A stretch of 64,000 nucleotides of DNA, from the NCBI RefSeq assembly GCF_000092905.1, contig NC_014098.1, forward strand, positions 558,001 to 622,000. The letters run 5' to 3'. This document shows, piece by piece, positions 56,351 through 64,000 of the stretch. The notes beneath the pieces are model-generated. The model made no database searches. It was not told where the DNA came from and was given only the letters and a program-made list of their open reading frames with translations. A program made the translations under genes and the position numbers. The first letter of the stretch is position 1. Each line of letters starts with the position of its first letter. The stretch comes from Kyrpidia tusciae DSM 2912. Lineage in GTDB: Bacteria > Bacillota > Bacilli > Kyrpidiales > Kyrpidiaceae.

Positions 56351-57103
56351 GTGAAGCAGCAGCGTTTGGGATGGTTTCAACGGCTGTTGAAAAATCGCGA
56401 TGTCACGGCACTGCTCGCCGCCTCCGCCGAGGGTTCTGTTGCCACTGAGGCGGCTCTGCGCCAGATGGTCCGGGAAATCAACCGCCGGGATATCTGGGAA
56501 GAGCCCTTGGACCGCCTGACCTACGTGGTGTTTGATACGGAGACCACGGGGTTTGATTGGCGTACCGATGCCTTGATTGAGATCGGCGCCGTACGGGTGG
56601 AAAATGGGCAAGTCCGCGAAGATCAAACGTTCTCATCACTGATCGCCCTTGAACCCGGTCGCCGAGTCCCGGAAGTGGTGCGGCGGATCACCGGGCTGAG
56701 TGAACAAGAACTCTGGCGAGCTCCCAAAGTCCAAGACGTATTATCGCGGTTCATGGCGTTTTCTTCGGACGCTGTTCTGGTCGCTCATCACGCCGGACAC
56801 GATGTTAATTTCCTTAACGTTCCATTAAACCAATTCTACGGCATTGAGTTGCCCCGCCGGGTCGTGGACACCGCCCAAGTGGCCCGGCGGCTGTGGCCCG
56901 ACACCGGCGAGGCCACTTTGGACTATCTCATTGAACGCATGGCGATTCCGCCGCTGACTCGTCACCGGGCTTTGAACGACGCCCTGTTGACTGCCCGGAT
57001 ATGGAGTGTATTCCTCACCCTATTCACAAGAAAAGGTCTGACGAGATGGGGAGATTTCTTTACGTGGATGAAAACGGATGTTGTCATTGGTGATGAATAT
57101 TGA
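56351..57103 (+). CDS. DnaQ-like 3'-5' exonuclease
   Basis: 250-residue DEDDh exonuclease: motif I YVVFDTETTGFDWRTDALIEIGAV (Asp, Glu), motif II in LVAHHAGHDVNFLN (Asp) and motif III HRALNDALLTARI (His, Asp). Similar to the proofreading epsilon subunit domain but encoded as a stand-alone protein. GTG 56351 with a G-rich SD gives a natural N-terminus; the frame from 56117 overlaps DUF294. DUF294 plus exonuclease pairs are common in bacteria, often beside acetate permease genes; here the permease is elsewhere and amt is adjacent. Confidence 0.88.
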   Translation: MKQQRLGWFQRLLKNRDVTALLAASAEGSVATEAALRQMVREINRRDIWEEPLDRLTYVVFDTETTGFDWRTDALIEIGAVRVENGQVREDQTFSSLIALEPGRRVPEVVRRITGLSEQELWRAPKVQDVLSRFMAFSSDAVLVAHHAGHDVNFLNVPLNQFYGIELPRRVVDTAQVARRLWPDTGEATLDYLIERMAIPPLTRHRALNDALLTARIWSVFLTLFTRKGLTRWGDFFTWMKTDVVIGDEY

Positions 57104-57128
57104 CATATACGGTTATTGTATATATCAT
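57100..57128 (+). promoter_or_regulatory. Sigma-A promoter of amt
   Basis: TTGACA and TATCAT with a 17-base spacer, about 45 bases before the amt start. The -35 box overlaps the end of the exonuclease gene. The surrounding stretch is strongly AT-rich compared with its neighbours. Confidence 0.8.
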
Positions 57129-57172
57129 ATAAAGTGTTTCTTTCATATTCCCGAGATTGAGGAGGGTGGGCA

Positions 57173-58588
57173 ATGATCAAATGGGCGAGATGGGGACTCC
57201 TGCCGGCTCTGGTCCTGTTCGCACCGTCTGTGGCCTTGGCGGCGGATCCGACCGTCAAGGACGTCGCCCAGGCGGTGGACACGGTGTGGGTTGCGGTGAC
57301 AGCGTTCCTGGTGTTTTTCATGCAGGCCGGTTTTGCCCTGTTGGAGGCCGGATCGACCCGAATGAAAAATGCCGGCCACATCGCCGGGAAAAACATCTTG
57401 AGTTTTGGTTTGGTGGCACTGGTCTTTTGGGCGGTGGGGTTTGCCATCAGTTTTGGGCAGGGCAATGCGTTTGTCGGAACTCAAGGATGGTTTCTCAACG
57501 TCAGTGATGATATGGTGAATCAAGTTTTCGGTTCGTTGTCTTACAGCGACGTCCCCCTTGGCGCCAAGTACATGTTTGAAGTCGTGTTCGCAGGGGTATC
57601 CCTGGCGATTTTCTGGGGCGGCATCGCCGAACGGGCTAAACTGATCGTGTACTTCATTTTCGGGATTTTGTTTTCAGCCCTTATCTATCCCGTCGTGGCG
57701 CACTGGATTTGGGGCGGCGGCTGGCTGTCCGGTCTCGGGATGCAGGATTTTGCCGGATCGACGGTGGTCCATCTTCAAGGCGGAGTCGCGGCTCTGGTGG
57801 GGGCGATGTTGCTCGGACCGCGCATTGGCAAATACGGCAAGGATGGCAGCGTTCATTCCCTGCCCGGGCACAATACCGTATACTCCGTGCTCGGCGTCAT
57901 CATCCTGTGGTTCGGCTGGTTCGGGTTCAACCCCGGCAGCACCTTGTCGGCGATGAACATTTCTTTTGCGTATATCGCTATGACGACCAATTTGTCGGCG
58001 GCAGCCGGGGGCGTGGCGGCGCTGTTGACCGCGTGGGCCGTTCTCGGCAAGCCCGACATCCCCATGATGCTCAACGGGGTTCTGGCTGCCCTGGTCGCCA
58101 TTACGGCGAGCTGCGCCTTTGTGGAACCCTGGGCCGCGGTGGTCATCGGTGCGGTGGCCGGGGTGGTCATGGTTCTCTCGGTGCAGTTTTTTGAGAGGGT
58201 GGCCCGGGTGGACGATCCGGTGGGAGCCTTTTCGGTTCACGGCGTGGCCGGGATCTGGGGGACTTTGTCCACGGGGTTTTTCGCGTCTCCCGATTTGGTG
58301 AAATCTGTCGGCGTCGGCGCGCCGGGCTTGTTTTACGGCGGCGGGCTGCACCAGCTTGGCGTGCAGGCGGCCGGGGTACTGGCGGCTGGGGTGTATGTGT
58401 TCGTGGTGTCGTTCATCATTCTCTATGCGATCAAGGCCACCGTCGGTCTTCGGATCAGCCGGGAAGAGGAGATCATCGGCCTGGATGTCAGCGAACACGG
58501 GGCCTCGGGGTATCCCGAACAGCTTCCCCACGGCGGCGAGTTCTCCCAAGAGGGCTCTTCCGGAACTCGCGCGACACCCACGGCATAA
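57173..58588 (+). CDS. amt: Ammonium transporter
   Basis: Trimeric membrane channel for NH4+/NH3. The 471-residue protein has an N-terminal signal peptide (residues about 1-23, ending ALAAD) and about 11 helices, with family segments MQAGFALLEAGSTRMKNAGHIAGKN, GAKYMFEVVFAGVSLAIFWGGIAERA, DFAGSTVVHLQGGVAALVGA (first pore His) and FSVHGVAGIWGTLSTGFF (second pore His). SD GAGGAGGG precedes ATG 57173. No glnK/PII gene is adjacent, which is unusual, since amt and glnK normally pair. Confidence 0.95.
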   Translation: MIKWARWGLLPALVLFAPSVALAADPTVKDVAQAVDTVWVAVTAFLVFFMQAGFALLEAGSTRMKNAGHIAGKNILSFGLVALVFWAVGFAISFGQGNAFVGTQGWFLNVSDDMVNQVFGSLSYSDVPLGAKYMFEVVFAGVSLAIFWGGIAERAKLIVYFIFGILFSALIYPVVAHWIWGGGWLSGLGMQDFAGSTVVHLQGGVAALVGAMLLGPRIGKYGKDGSVHSLPGHNTVYSVLGVIILWFGWFGFNPGSTLSAMNISFAYIAMTTNLSAAAGGVAALLTAWAVLGKPDIPMMLNGVLAALVAITASCAFVEPWAAVVIGAVAGVVMVLSVQFFERVARVDDPVGAFSVHGVAGIWGTLSTGFFASPDLVKSVGVGAPGLFYGGGLHQLGVQAAGVLAAGVYVFVVSFIILYAIKATVGLRISREEEIIGLDVSEHGASGYPEQLPHGGEFSQEGSSGTRATPTA

Positions 58589-58666
58589 TTTTGGATCGCA
58601 TGTGACGAAATTGTCGAAAGAAGGACGCCGAGGCGCTCCGAAGGGAGATGGGAGACGATCGGTGCC

Positions 58667-58697
58667 GGGGTGGTGAGTAGATTTCACCACCCTTCTT
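58667..58697 (+). terminator. Terminator after amt
   Basis: GGGTGGTGA pairs with TTCACCACCC over a short loop, followed by TTCTT. Confidence 0.8.
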
Positions 58698-58712
58698 GTC
58701 TGTTTTCGTCCC

Positions 58713-59501
58713 TCACATTCCGCTGGTGCCGAACTCCCAACAACTGAGGCTCAAAGACCCATATTGGTAATACTGGCACAGTCGCCGGGCCGCGCGGTCC
58801 CCGTCGGCCGAACCCATGGCGATCAGGAGAGGAACAAAATGTTCGTTTCGCGGAACGGCCATGCGGGCATAAGGGGCTTCTGACTCATAGCGAAAAAGTG
58901 CTCGGGTGTCCCAATTCTCCATCCGATCTCGTAGCCAGTCGTCAAAGCTCTGCGCCCAGTCTGCCGGCAGTCCGTCTTGTTCTCGGCTCCAATCGAGAGA
59001 CCACAGATTATGCACCGTCCCACCGCTGCCTACGATCAGCGCGTCCCGACGAAGGGGAGCGAGGGCCCGGCCGATGGCGTACTGCTTTTCCGGGGGTAGG
59101 GCGGGATTGACGGACAGGGTCGCCACGGGTACGTCCGCACGGGGGAACAGGAGGCGAAGCACCACCCAGGCGCCGTGATCGAGCCCGCGGCCTCGATCGA
59201 TTTTGGCGGGAATGCCAGCCTCGTCAAGAAGGGCTCGAGCTTCTTCGGCCACTTCCGGAGCTCCTTGGGCGGGGTAGACAATCTGATAAAGGTCATCGGG
59301 AAATCCGAAAAAATCGTAGATCATCCCGAATTGCTCGGGGGCGCCAATGAGCTGTACGGGAGATTCCCAGTGGGCGGTGAATAGGAGCACCGCCTTGGGT
59401 TTTGGAAGGCGGGAAGCAACGTTTTGCAGAAGCTGTGTGTATGGGTTGTCTTCAAGGGCCAAAGTGGGGGCTCCGTGGGCAATGAAATACGCCGGGTTCA
59501 C
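58713..59501 (-). CDS. LigB/DODA-type extradiol ring-cleavage dioxygenase family protein
   Basis: 262-residue protein of the class III extradiol dioxygenase (LigB, YgiD/DODA) family, which opens catechol-like rings with Fe2+ or Zn2+. Likely metal ligands: His in YFIAHGAPTLAL, His in FTAHWESP, and His in VGSGGTVHNLW; DHGAWVVLRLLFP carries a further conserved His. The stand-alone DODA/YgiD type often acts on DOPA or of unknown substrate. GTG 59501 suits SD GAGGAGGG (a TTG at 59504 is also possible). No other aromatic pathway genes are nearby. Confidence 0.88.
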   Translation of the reverse strand: MNPAYFIAHGAPTLALEDNPYTQLLQNVASRLPKPKAVLLFTAHWESPVQLIGAPEQFGMIYDFFGFPDDLYQIVYPAQGAPEVAEEARALLDEAGIPAKIDRGRGLDHGAWVVLRLLFPRADVPVATLSVNPALPPEKQYAIGRALAPLRRDALIVGSGGTVHNLWSLDWSREQDGLPADWAQSFDDWLRDRMENWDTRALFRYESEAPYARMAVPRNEHFVPLLIAMGSADGDRAARRLCQYYQYGSLSLSCWEFGTSGM

Positions 59502-59665
59502 CAAAGTCCCTCCTCATCGTCACACTCTTTTGGGTATCCTGGCGTTACTTTACGTCATCTATATACTAACTTATCCATAGAAAATCACGCTATGGTCGTT
59601 ATGTCAAGGCGGGCCAACCAAAAAAGTAAGGGCCCTTCTGGGGAAGATGTGGCAAATGCGGGCCC

Positions 59666-59694
59666 TTGACACGGCAGGGAAATTCACGTAAGGT
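59666..59694 (+). promoter_or_regulatory. Candidate promoter of the metF leader
   Basis: TTGACA and TAAGGT with a 17-base spacer, about 40 bases before the riboswitch. The -10 match is only moderate. Confidence 0.5.
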
Positions 59695-59733
59695 GAAGAT
59701 AATTTTAAACCGAATACGCGCGATGGATCCTTA

Positions 59734-59838
59734 CTCTTATCCAGAGTTGGCGGAGGGACGGGCCCGATGATGCCGCGGCAACCGGTCGGAACACCGGCAC
59801 GGTGCCAATTCCTGCGGGGAGACCCCGGAAGATGAGAG
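59734..59838 (+). ncRNA. SAM-I (S-box) riboswitch aptamer
   Basis: S-adenosylmethionine-binding leader RNA. P1 is formed by CTCTTATC (59734-59741) and GATGAGAG (59831-59838). Conserved core elements follow in order: CAGAG-TTGG-CGGAGGGA, GGCCCGATGATGCC-GCGGCAACC, and GGTGCCAATTCC. High SAM would favour the downstream terminator and lower metF expression. Confidence 0.93.
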
Positions 59839-59856
59839 AGGGGGACAACAGTCCGA

Positions 59857-59883
59857 CCTCTTTCCACCGGAAAGGGGTTTTTT
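59857..59883 (+). terminator. Riboswitch-controlled terminator
   Basis: CCTCTTTCC / GGAAAGGGG with a 3-base loop, followed by six T, 18 bases after the S-box. Confidence 0.88.
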
Positions 59884-59937
59884 GGTGGGTTTAGGGGATG
59901 GAGGCGAGGAAGCCGCGCGGAGTGGGGGGATCTGGGG

Positions 59938-60831
59938 ATGTACAATGTGCACGGTTTACGGGAAAAGTTAGCCCTCGGCAAGTTTGTGACCACGGTGGAG
60001 TTGGAGCCGCCCAAGGGGGCGGATCCCTTGCCCACCATGGAAGCGGCCAAATTCCTCCGGGGCAAGGTGGATGCGGTGAATATCGCGGACAGTCCCATGG
60101 CCACCCTGCGGATGAGCCCCATCGCCTTGGCTCACATCGTCCAGGAGGATCTGGGCCTTGAAGCGATTTTTCACCTGACCTGTCGGGACCGCAATCTGCT
60201 CGGCCTGCAGAGCGAATTGTTGGGTGCGGCGGCCCTCGGGGTGCGGAACATCCTCACTTTGACCGGGGATTCTCCCAGCCGGGGGGATCATCCCGAGGTC
60301 AAAGGGGTGTTTGAGACCGATTCCATCGGTTTGGCCCGGCTGGCTGAACGGCTGAACCAAGGCTACGACTTGACCGGCCACGAACTGAACGGCCCGACCC
60401 GGTTCTTGATCGGCGGGGTGGCCAATCCCGGGGCGGAAGATTTGGACGCCGAAGTGGCCAAACTGGCGGCCAAGGTGGAAGTCGGGGTTCGCTTCGTTCA
60501 GACCCAGCCGGTGTTCGATATCGAGACGGCCTTGCGTTTTTGGGAGCGCACCCGCCACCTGCCGGTCCACATCCTGTTCGGACTTCTGCCCCTCAAGTCC
60601 GCCCGCCAAGCCCGCTATTTTAACGAGAAGGTGCCCGGGGTGCGGGTGGGGGAAGACGTGATTCAGAAAGTGGAAGAAGGCGGCCGGGCTGCGGGAATTG
60701 CCCTCTGCCGGGAGTTGTACGGGGGACTGAGGGAGTTCGCGGCCGGCGCCCATCTCTTTCCCATCGGGGACCTGCGGGCGGTGTACGAGATCCTGGATAT
60801 CGACACCGATCTTCGCCGGGCTGCGATGTAA
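59938..60831 (+). CDS. metF: Methylenetetrahydrofolate reductase family protein
   Basis: TIM-barrel flavoenzyme reducing methylene-tetrahydrofolate to methyl-tetrahydrofolate for methionine synthesis. The 297 residues include the folate-site segment TTVELEPPKGADP, VNIADSPMATLRMSPIALAHIVQ, FHLTCRDRNLLGLQSELLGAAALGVRNILTLTGD and QTQPVFDIETALRF, all MetF family features. The SAM riboswitch upstream supports a methionine role. No other methionine gene follows, and trpS is convergent. ATG 59938 follows a G-rich SD (GGGGGGATCTGGGG). Confidence 0.93.
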   Translation: MYNVHGLREKLALGKFVTTVELEPPKGADPLPTMEAAKFLRGKVDAVNIADSPMATLRMSPIALAHIVQEDLGLEAIFHLTCRDRNLLGLQSELLGAAALGVRNILTLTGDSPSRGDHPEVKGVFETDSIGLARLAERLNQGYDLTGHELNGPTRFLIGGVANPGAEDLDAEVAKLAAKVEVGVRFVQTQPVFDIETALRFWERTRHLPVHILFGLLPLKSARQARYFNEKVPGVRVGEDVIQKVEEGGRAAGIALCRELYGGLREFAAGAHLFPIGDLRAVYEILDIDTDLRRAAM

Positions 60832-60924
60832 AGGACACCAACCCGGATGGGGCGGTGCGGAAGGGCTCGGCGCTCCGCTCCATCCCGCCCCATGTCCCTG
60901 CAATCCCGAGCGGGTTCCCCGTTT

Positions 60925-61995
<1,071 letters not shown>

Positions 61996-62036
61996 TTACA
62001 TTCGGCAAAATCGTCGATGGCGAGGGGGGACGGGCG

Positions 62037-62915
62037 TTGGCCGAGGTTGACGTGGAGAAAAAGGCGGCCGGGCGGATGTTGCAACCGGCCAAGGGGTATC
62101 TGACAGGGTTCACCCATTCGTTGAACCCGTACATCGGGTGCGCCTTTGGCCGACCGGTGGACAACCTCGGCCGGGACGCGGTCGGCTGCCCCTACTGTTA
62201 CGTGCGGCGCCTGCCGGTGGCTTTACTCCATCCAAAACCCTGGGGGACCTGGGTGACTGTCAAAGAGGGTGCCCCGGAACGCCTCCGCCGGGAACTGCGG
62301 CACAGCCGGGTTCGGGGGGAGACACTCAGAATCTTCCTGGGCTCCTCCACAGACCCCTATCAGCCGGTGGAAGGGCGATGGAAGATCACCCGGGAGTTGC
62401 TTCGGGTGATCGCGGAAGAAGGAGGCGTCGACCAACTGGTGGTTCAAACCCGTTCCCCCATGGTTCTCCGGGATGTGGATCTTCTGCGAGCCCTGGGCAA
62501 AAAAGTGCGGGTCAGTCTCACCGTGGAGACCGATGACGAGAACGTCCGCCGCCTGCTCACCCCGACCTCACCGCCGGTCTTCGGGCGCATTCGGGCCTTG
62601 GCGCGATTGCGAAGGGCCGGCGTCCTCACTCAAGCGGCGGTGTCCCCGGCCTTGCCCATGAACCCGGACCGGCTGGCCCGGTTGCTCGCCGAGGCGGCGG
62701 ACCGGGTAGTCCTGGATACCTTTCACTTGGGAGACGGATCCGGTGGAAAGCGGAGCCGGCTGCTGGGCATGGCCCGGCGGCTTGAAGCGGCCGGTTATGA
62801 GGGGTGGTTTGACCCGGATCTTCATCTGCGCCTGATCCCGATCTTCGTAGGCATTCTCGGCCCCGGACGGGTAGGGCTGGGAGCCGCGGGATTTGCCGGA
62901 ATGAACTTGGCTTGA
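62037..62915 (+). CDS. SPL-family radical SAM protein with unusual Cys spacing
   Basis: 292-residue radical SAM protein resembling the Rv2578c/spore-photoproduct-lyase-like group: LNPYIGC...CPYCYVRR, then LGSSTDPYQPVE, RSPMVLRDVDLL and SLTVETDDE. In the family the cluster motif is normally Cx3Cx2C; here C35, C51 and C54 give Cx15Cx2C, a 12-residue insertion between the first two ligands. The TTG at 62037 follows SD GAGGGGGG by 8 bases; an upstream ATG at 62017 is out of frame. The product is cytosolic; the substrate is unknown. Confidence 0.82.
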   Translation: MAEVDVEKKAAGRMLQPAKGYLTGFTHSLNPYIGCAFGRPVDNLGRDAVGCPYCYVRRLPVALLHPKPWGTWVTVKEGAPERLRRELRHSRVRGETLRIFLGSSTDPYQPVEGRWKITRELLRVIAEEGGVDQLVVQTRSPMVLRDVDLLRALGKKVRVSLTVETDDENVRRLLTPTSPPVFGRIRALARLRRAGVLTQAAVSPALPMNPDRLARLLAEAADRVVLDTFHLGDGSGGKRSRLLGMARRLEAAGYEGWFDPDLHLRLIPIFVGILGPGRVGLGAAGFAGMNLA

Positions 62916-62933
62916 CCACCGCACCCTAGGGAA

Positions 62934-63260
62934 GTGAAAGGAAGGGGGCGGGTCGGGTGGATACTCTGGGACATGGGTTTTGGATGTACGCCCCTGTGGA
63001 GCGCGGTGATGGTGGCGGCTCTCATTGGCCGATTTCGGGCCGCGGCAGCGGTGGCCGCCGGGGCCGGGCTCCATATTGCCGTGGACCTGTTCACCCACCG
63101 CCAATTTGCACCGGCCTACCTGTATCCTTTTTGGTCTTGGCCGATCGCCGGCTGGGTGGAATCCGCATCCTGGTGGTTTGTCGCGGCGGATTTGGCCGCC
63201 ATGGCCGCAGTTTTCCTCTTTATTTGGCTTCGCCGGCGGGATACAATGAAAATTGGGTGA
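62934..63260 (+). CDS. Small membrane protein
   Basis: 108-residue protein with about three predicted helices (residues 17-31, 37-50 and 78-99) and a basic C-terminus ([11 protein letters not shown]). The segment [14 protein letters not shown] resembles the HxxxDxxTH part of YdjM-type metal-dependent membrane proteins, but only this short piece is present, so function is not assigned. GTG 62934 lies after AGGGAA, a weak SD. It is 18 bases after the radical SAM gene and 5 bases before uvrC, suggesting one operon. Confidence 0.6.
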   Translation: MKGRGRVGWILWDMGFGCTPLWSAVMVAALIGRFRAAAAVAAGAGLHIAVDLFTHRQFAPAYLYPFWSWPIAGWVESASWWFVAADLAAMAAVFLFIWLRRRDTMKIG

Positions 63261-63265
63261 GCGGA

Positions 63266-64000
63266 ATGATCGAGGAAGATCGCTGGTTGAAGGAGAAGTT
63301 AGCCCTCCTTCCCGGCAAACCCGGCGTCTATCTGATGAAGGACTCCGAGGGTCGGGTGATTTACGTCGGGAAGGCGAAAACGTTAAAAAATCGCGTGCGT
63401 TCGTATTTTACGGGCAGCCATGACGCGAAAACCCAGAAACTTGTCTCGGAAATTCGAGATTTTGAATACATCGTGACGGACAATGCGGTGGAAGCGCTGA
63501 TTCTGGAGTGCAATCTGATCAAGCAGCACCAACCCCCCTTCAACATCATGCTCCGAGATGATAAGTCCTACCCGTATATCAAGATTACCCGGGAGGAACA
63601 CCCCCGCCTGGAGATCGTCCGGCGGATGGCCAAGGACGGAGCGTCCTACTTTGGCCCGTATCCGAACTCCGGTTCGGCGATGGAGACCAAGCGCTTGTTG
63701 GATCGCCTCTACCCGTTGCGCAAATGCCGGAATCTCAAGAAAAAGGTCTGTTTGTACTACCACATCGGCCAGTGTCTGGCCCCGTGTGAGTATCCCGTGG
63801 ACCCGGAACGGTATGAGGCGATCCGCAAGGACATCGGGCGGTTCCTGAACGGGGGCCACGGGGAAATTGTCGAGGAGCTGGAGCGGCGGATGCACGAGGA
63901 AGCCGAAGCTCTGCGCTTTGAACGGGCGAAGGAGCTCCGGGATTTGATCCAGCACATCGGGCGGGTGATGGAGAAGCAGAAGATCGTGTTTCAAGACCAG
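63266..64000 (+). CDS. uvrC: Excinuclease ABC subunit C (3' truncated by window)
   Basis: Nuclease of nucleotide-excision repair that cuts both sides of UvrB-marked lesions. The visible 245 residues contain the N-terminal GIY-YIG domain ([33 protein letters not shown]), the following [28 protein letters not shown], the Cys-rich [29 protein letters not shown] and the UVR motif region in [17 protein letters not shown]. The full protein is about 600 residues, so the rest lies beyond 64000. ATG 63266 follows the membrane protein by 5 bases with a weak SD. Confidence 0.96.
   Translation, partial: MIEEDRWLKEKLALLPGKPGVYLMKDSEGRVIYVGKAKTLKNRVRSYFTGSHDAKTQKLVSEIRDFEYIVTDNAVEALILECNLIKQHQPPFNIMLRDDKSYPYIKITREEHPRLEIVRRMAKDGASYFGPYPNSGSAMETKRLLDRLYPLRKCRNLKKKVCLYYHIGQCLAPCEYPVDPERYEAIRKDIGRFLNGGHGEIVEELERRMHEEAEALRFERAKELRDLIQHIGRVMEKQKIVFQDQ

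Noticed and set aside
57060-57130. GlnR/TnrA operator before amt (TGTNA-N7-TNACA)
   Set aside because: TGTCA and TGACA are present but 14 bases apart, twice the required spacing, and no other half-site pair fits.

Overview
The window is a 64 kb stretch of a moderately GC-rich (about 60%) bacterial chromosome. Several traits point to a Firmicute: AGGAGG-type ribosome binding sites, frequent GTG/TTG starts, T-box leaders, an S-box (SAM-I) leader, the sufCDSUB gene order, acuABC divergent from acsA, a YuiB-like protein and KdpD/KdpE. The mix of sulfide oxidation, acetate use and GC-rich codons resembles the thermophilic Alicyclobacillaceae (Kyrpidia-like); that placement is inference from gene content and protein flavour, not a database match.

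Layout. 1-5933: potassium uptake (kdpB 5'-truncated by the window edge, kdpC, kdpD, kdpE). 5934-6908: two small minus-strand genes and an orphan terminator. 6909-13521: Fe-S assembly (sufT-like, sufCDSUB, a Rieske ferredoxin, an Rrf2/IscR-like regulator). 13695-17492: housekeeping singles (HAD hydrolase, enoyl-CoA hydratase, Nudix, YuiB-like, ppa). 17625-20308: a complete insertion sequence with perfect inverted repeats and a 9-bp target duplication, carrying a DruA-like (DUF4338) gene and a DDE transposase. 20317-23448: DUF485/acetate permease pair and a Ca2+/H+ antiporter. 23502-25764: lytic transglycosylase and threonine dehydratase. 25803-28437: T-box-controlled aromatic amino acid genes (hisC-type aminotransferase, DAHP synthase/chorismate mutase). 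28546-32974: acuABC divergent from acsA. 33488-36414: three overlapping genes (class-III aminotransferase, START-like protein, cyanobacterial-type acyl-ACP reductase homologue), the most novel-looking module. 36547-42424: sulfur oxidation genes (DUF1641, SQR-like flavoprotein, TusA) divergent from a rhodanese/persulfide-dioxygenase fusion and an NreB/NreC-like two-component system, with two matching palindromes between them. 42413-43181: a deletion scar that left the tails of an rpiR regulator and a dicarboxylate symporter. 43204-46644: MFS transporter, three tRNAs (Lys, Glu, Gln), gltX. 46897-51827: a GlcD-type FAD oxidase and a 2-oxoacid dehydrogenase complex (E1alpha, E1beta, E2) without E3. 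51949-53466: thioredoxin and a proline T-box in front of proC. 53579-58588: pncB, a DUF294 nucleotidyltransferase with a DnaQ-like exonuclease, and an ammonium transporter. 58713-64000: LigB-type dioxygenase, SAM riboswitch with metF, trpS, a radical SAM protein with unusual cysteine spacing, a small membrane protein and the 5' part of uvrC.

How it fits together. The acetate genes (permease, acetyl-CoA synthetase, its acetylation switch) and the oxidase-plus-dehydrogenase operon all feed acetyl-CoA. The sulfur module would move electrons from sulfide to quinone and deal with persulfides, probably under an Fe-S/oxygen-type sensor. Three amino-acid-related operons use RNA leaders (Phe-type T-box, Pro-type T-box, SAM riboswitch), with specifier codons that match the downstream pathways.
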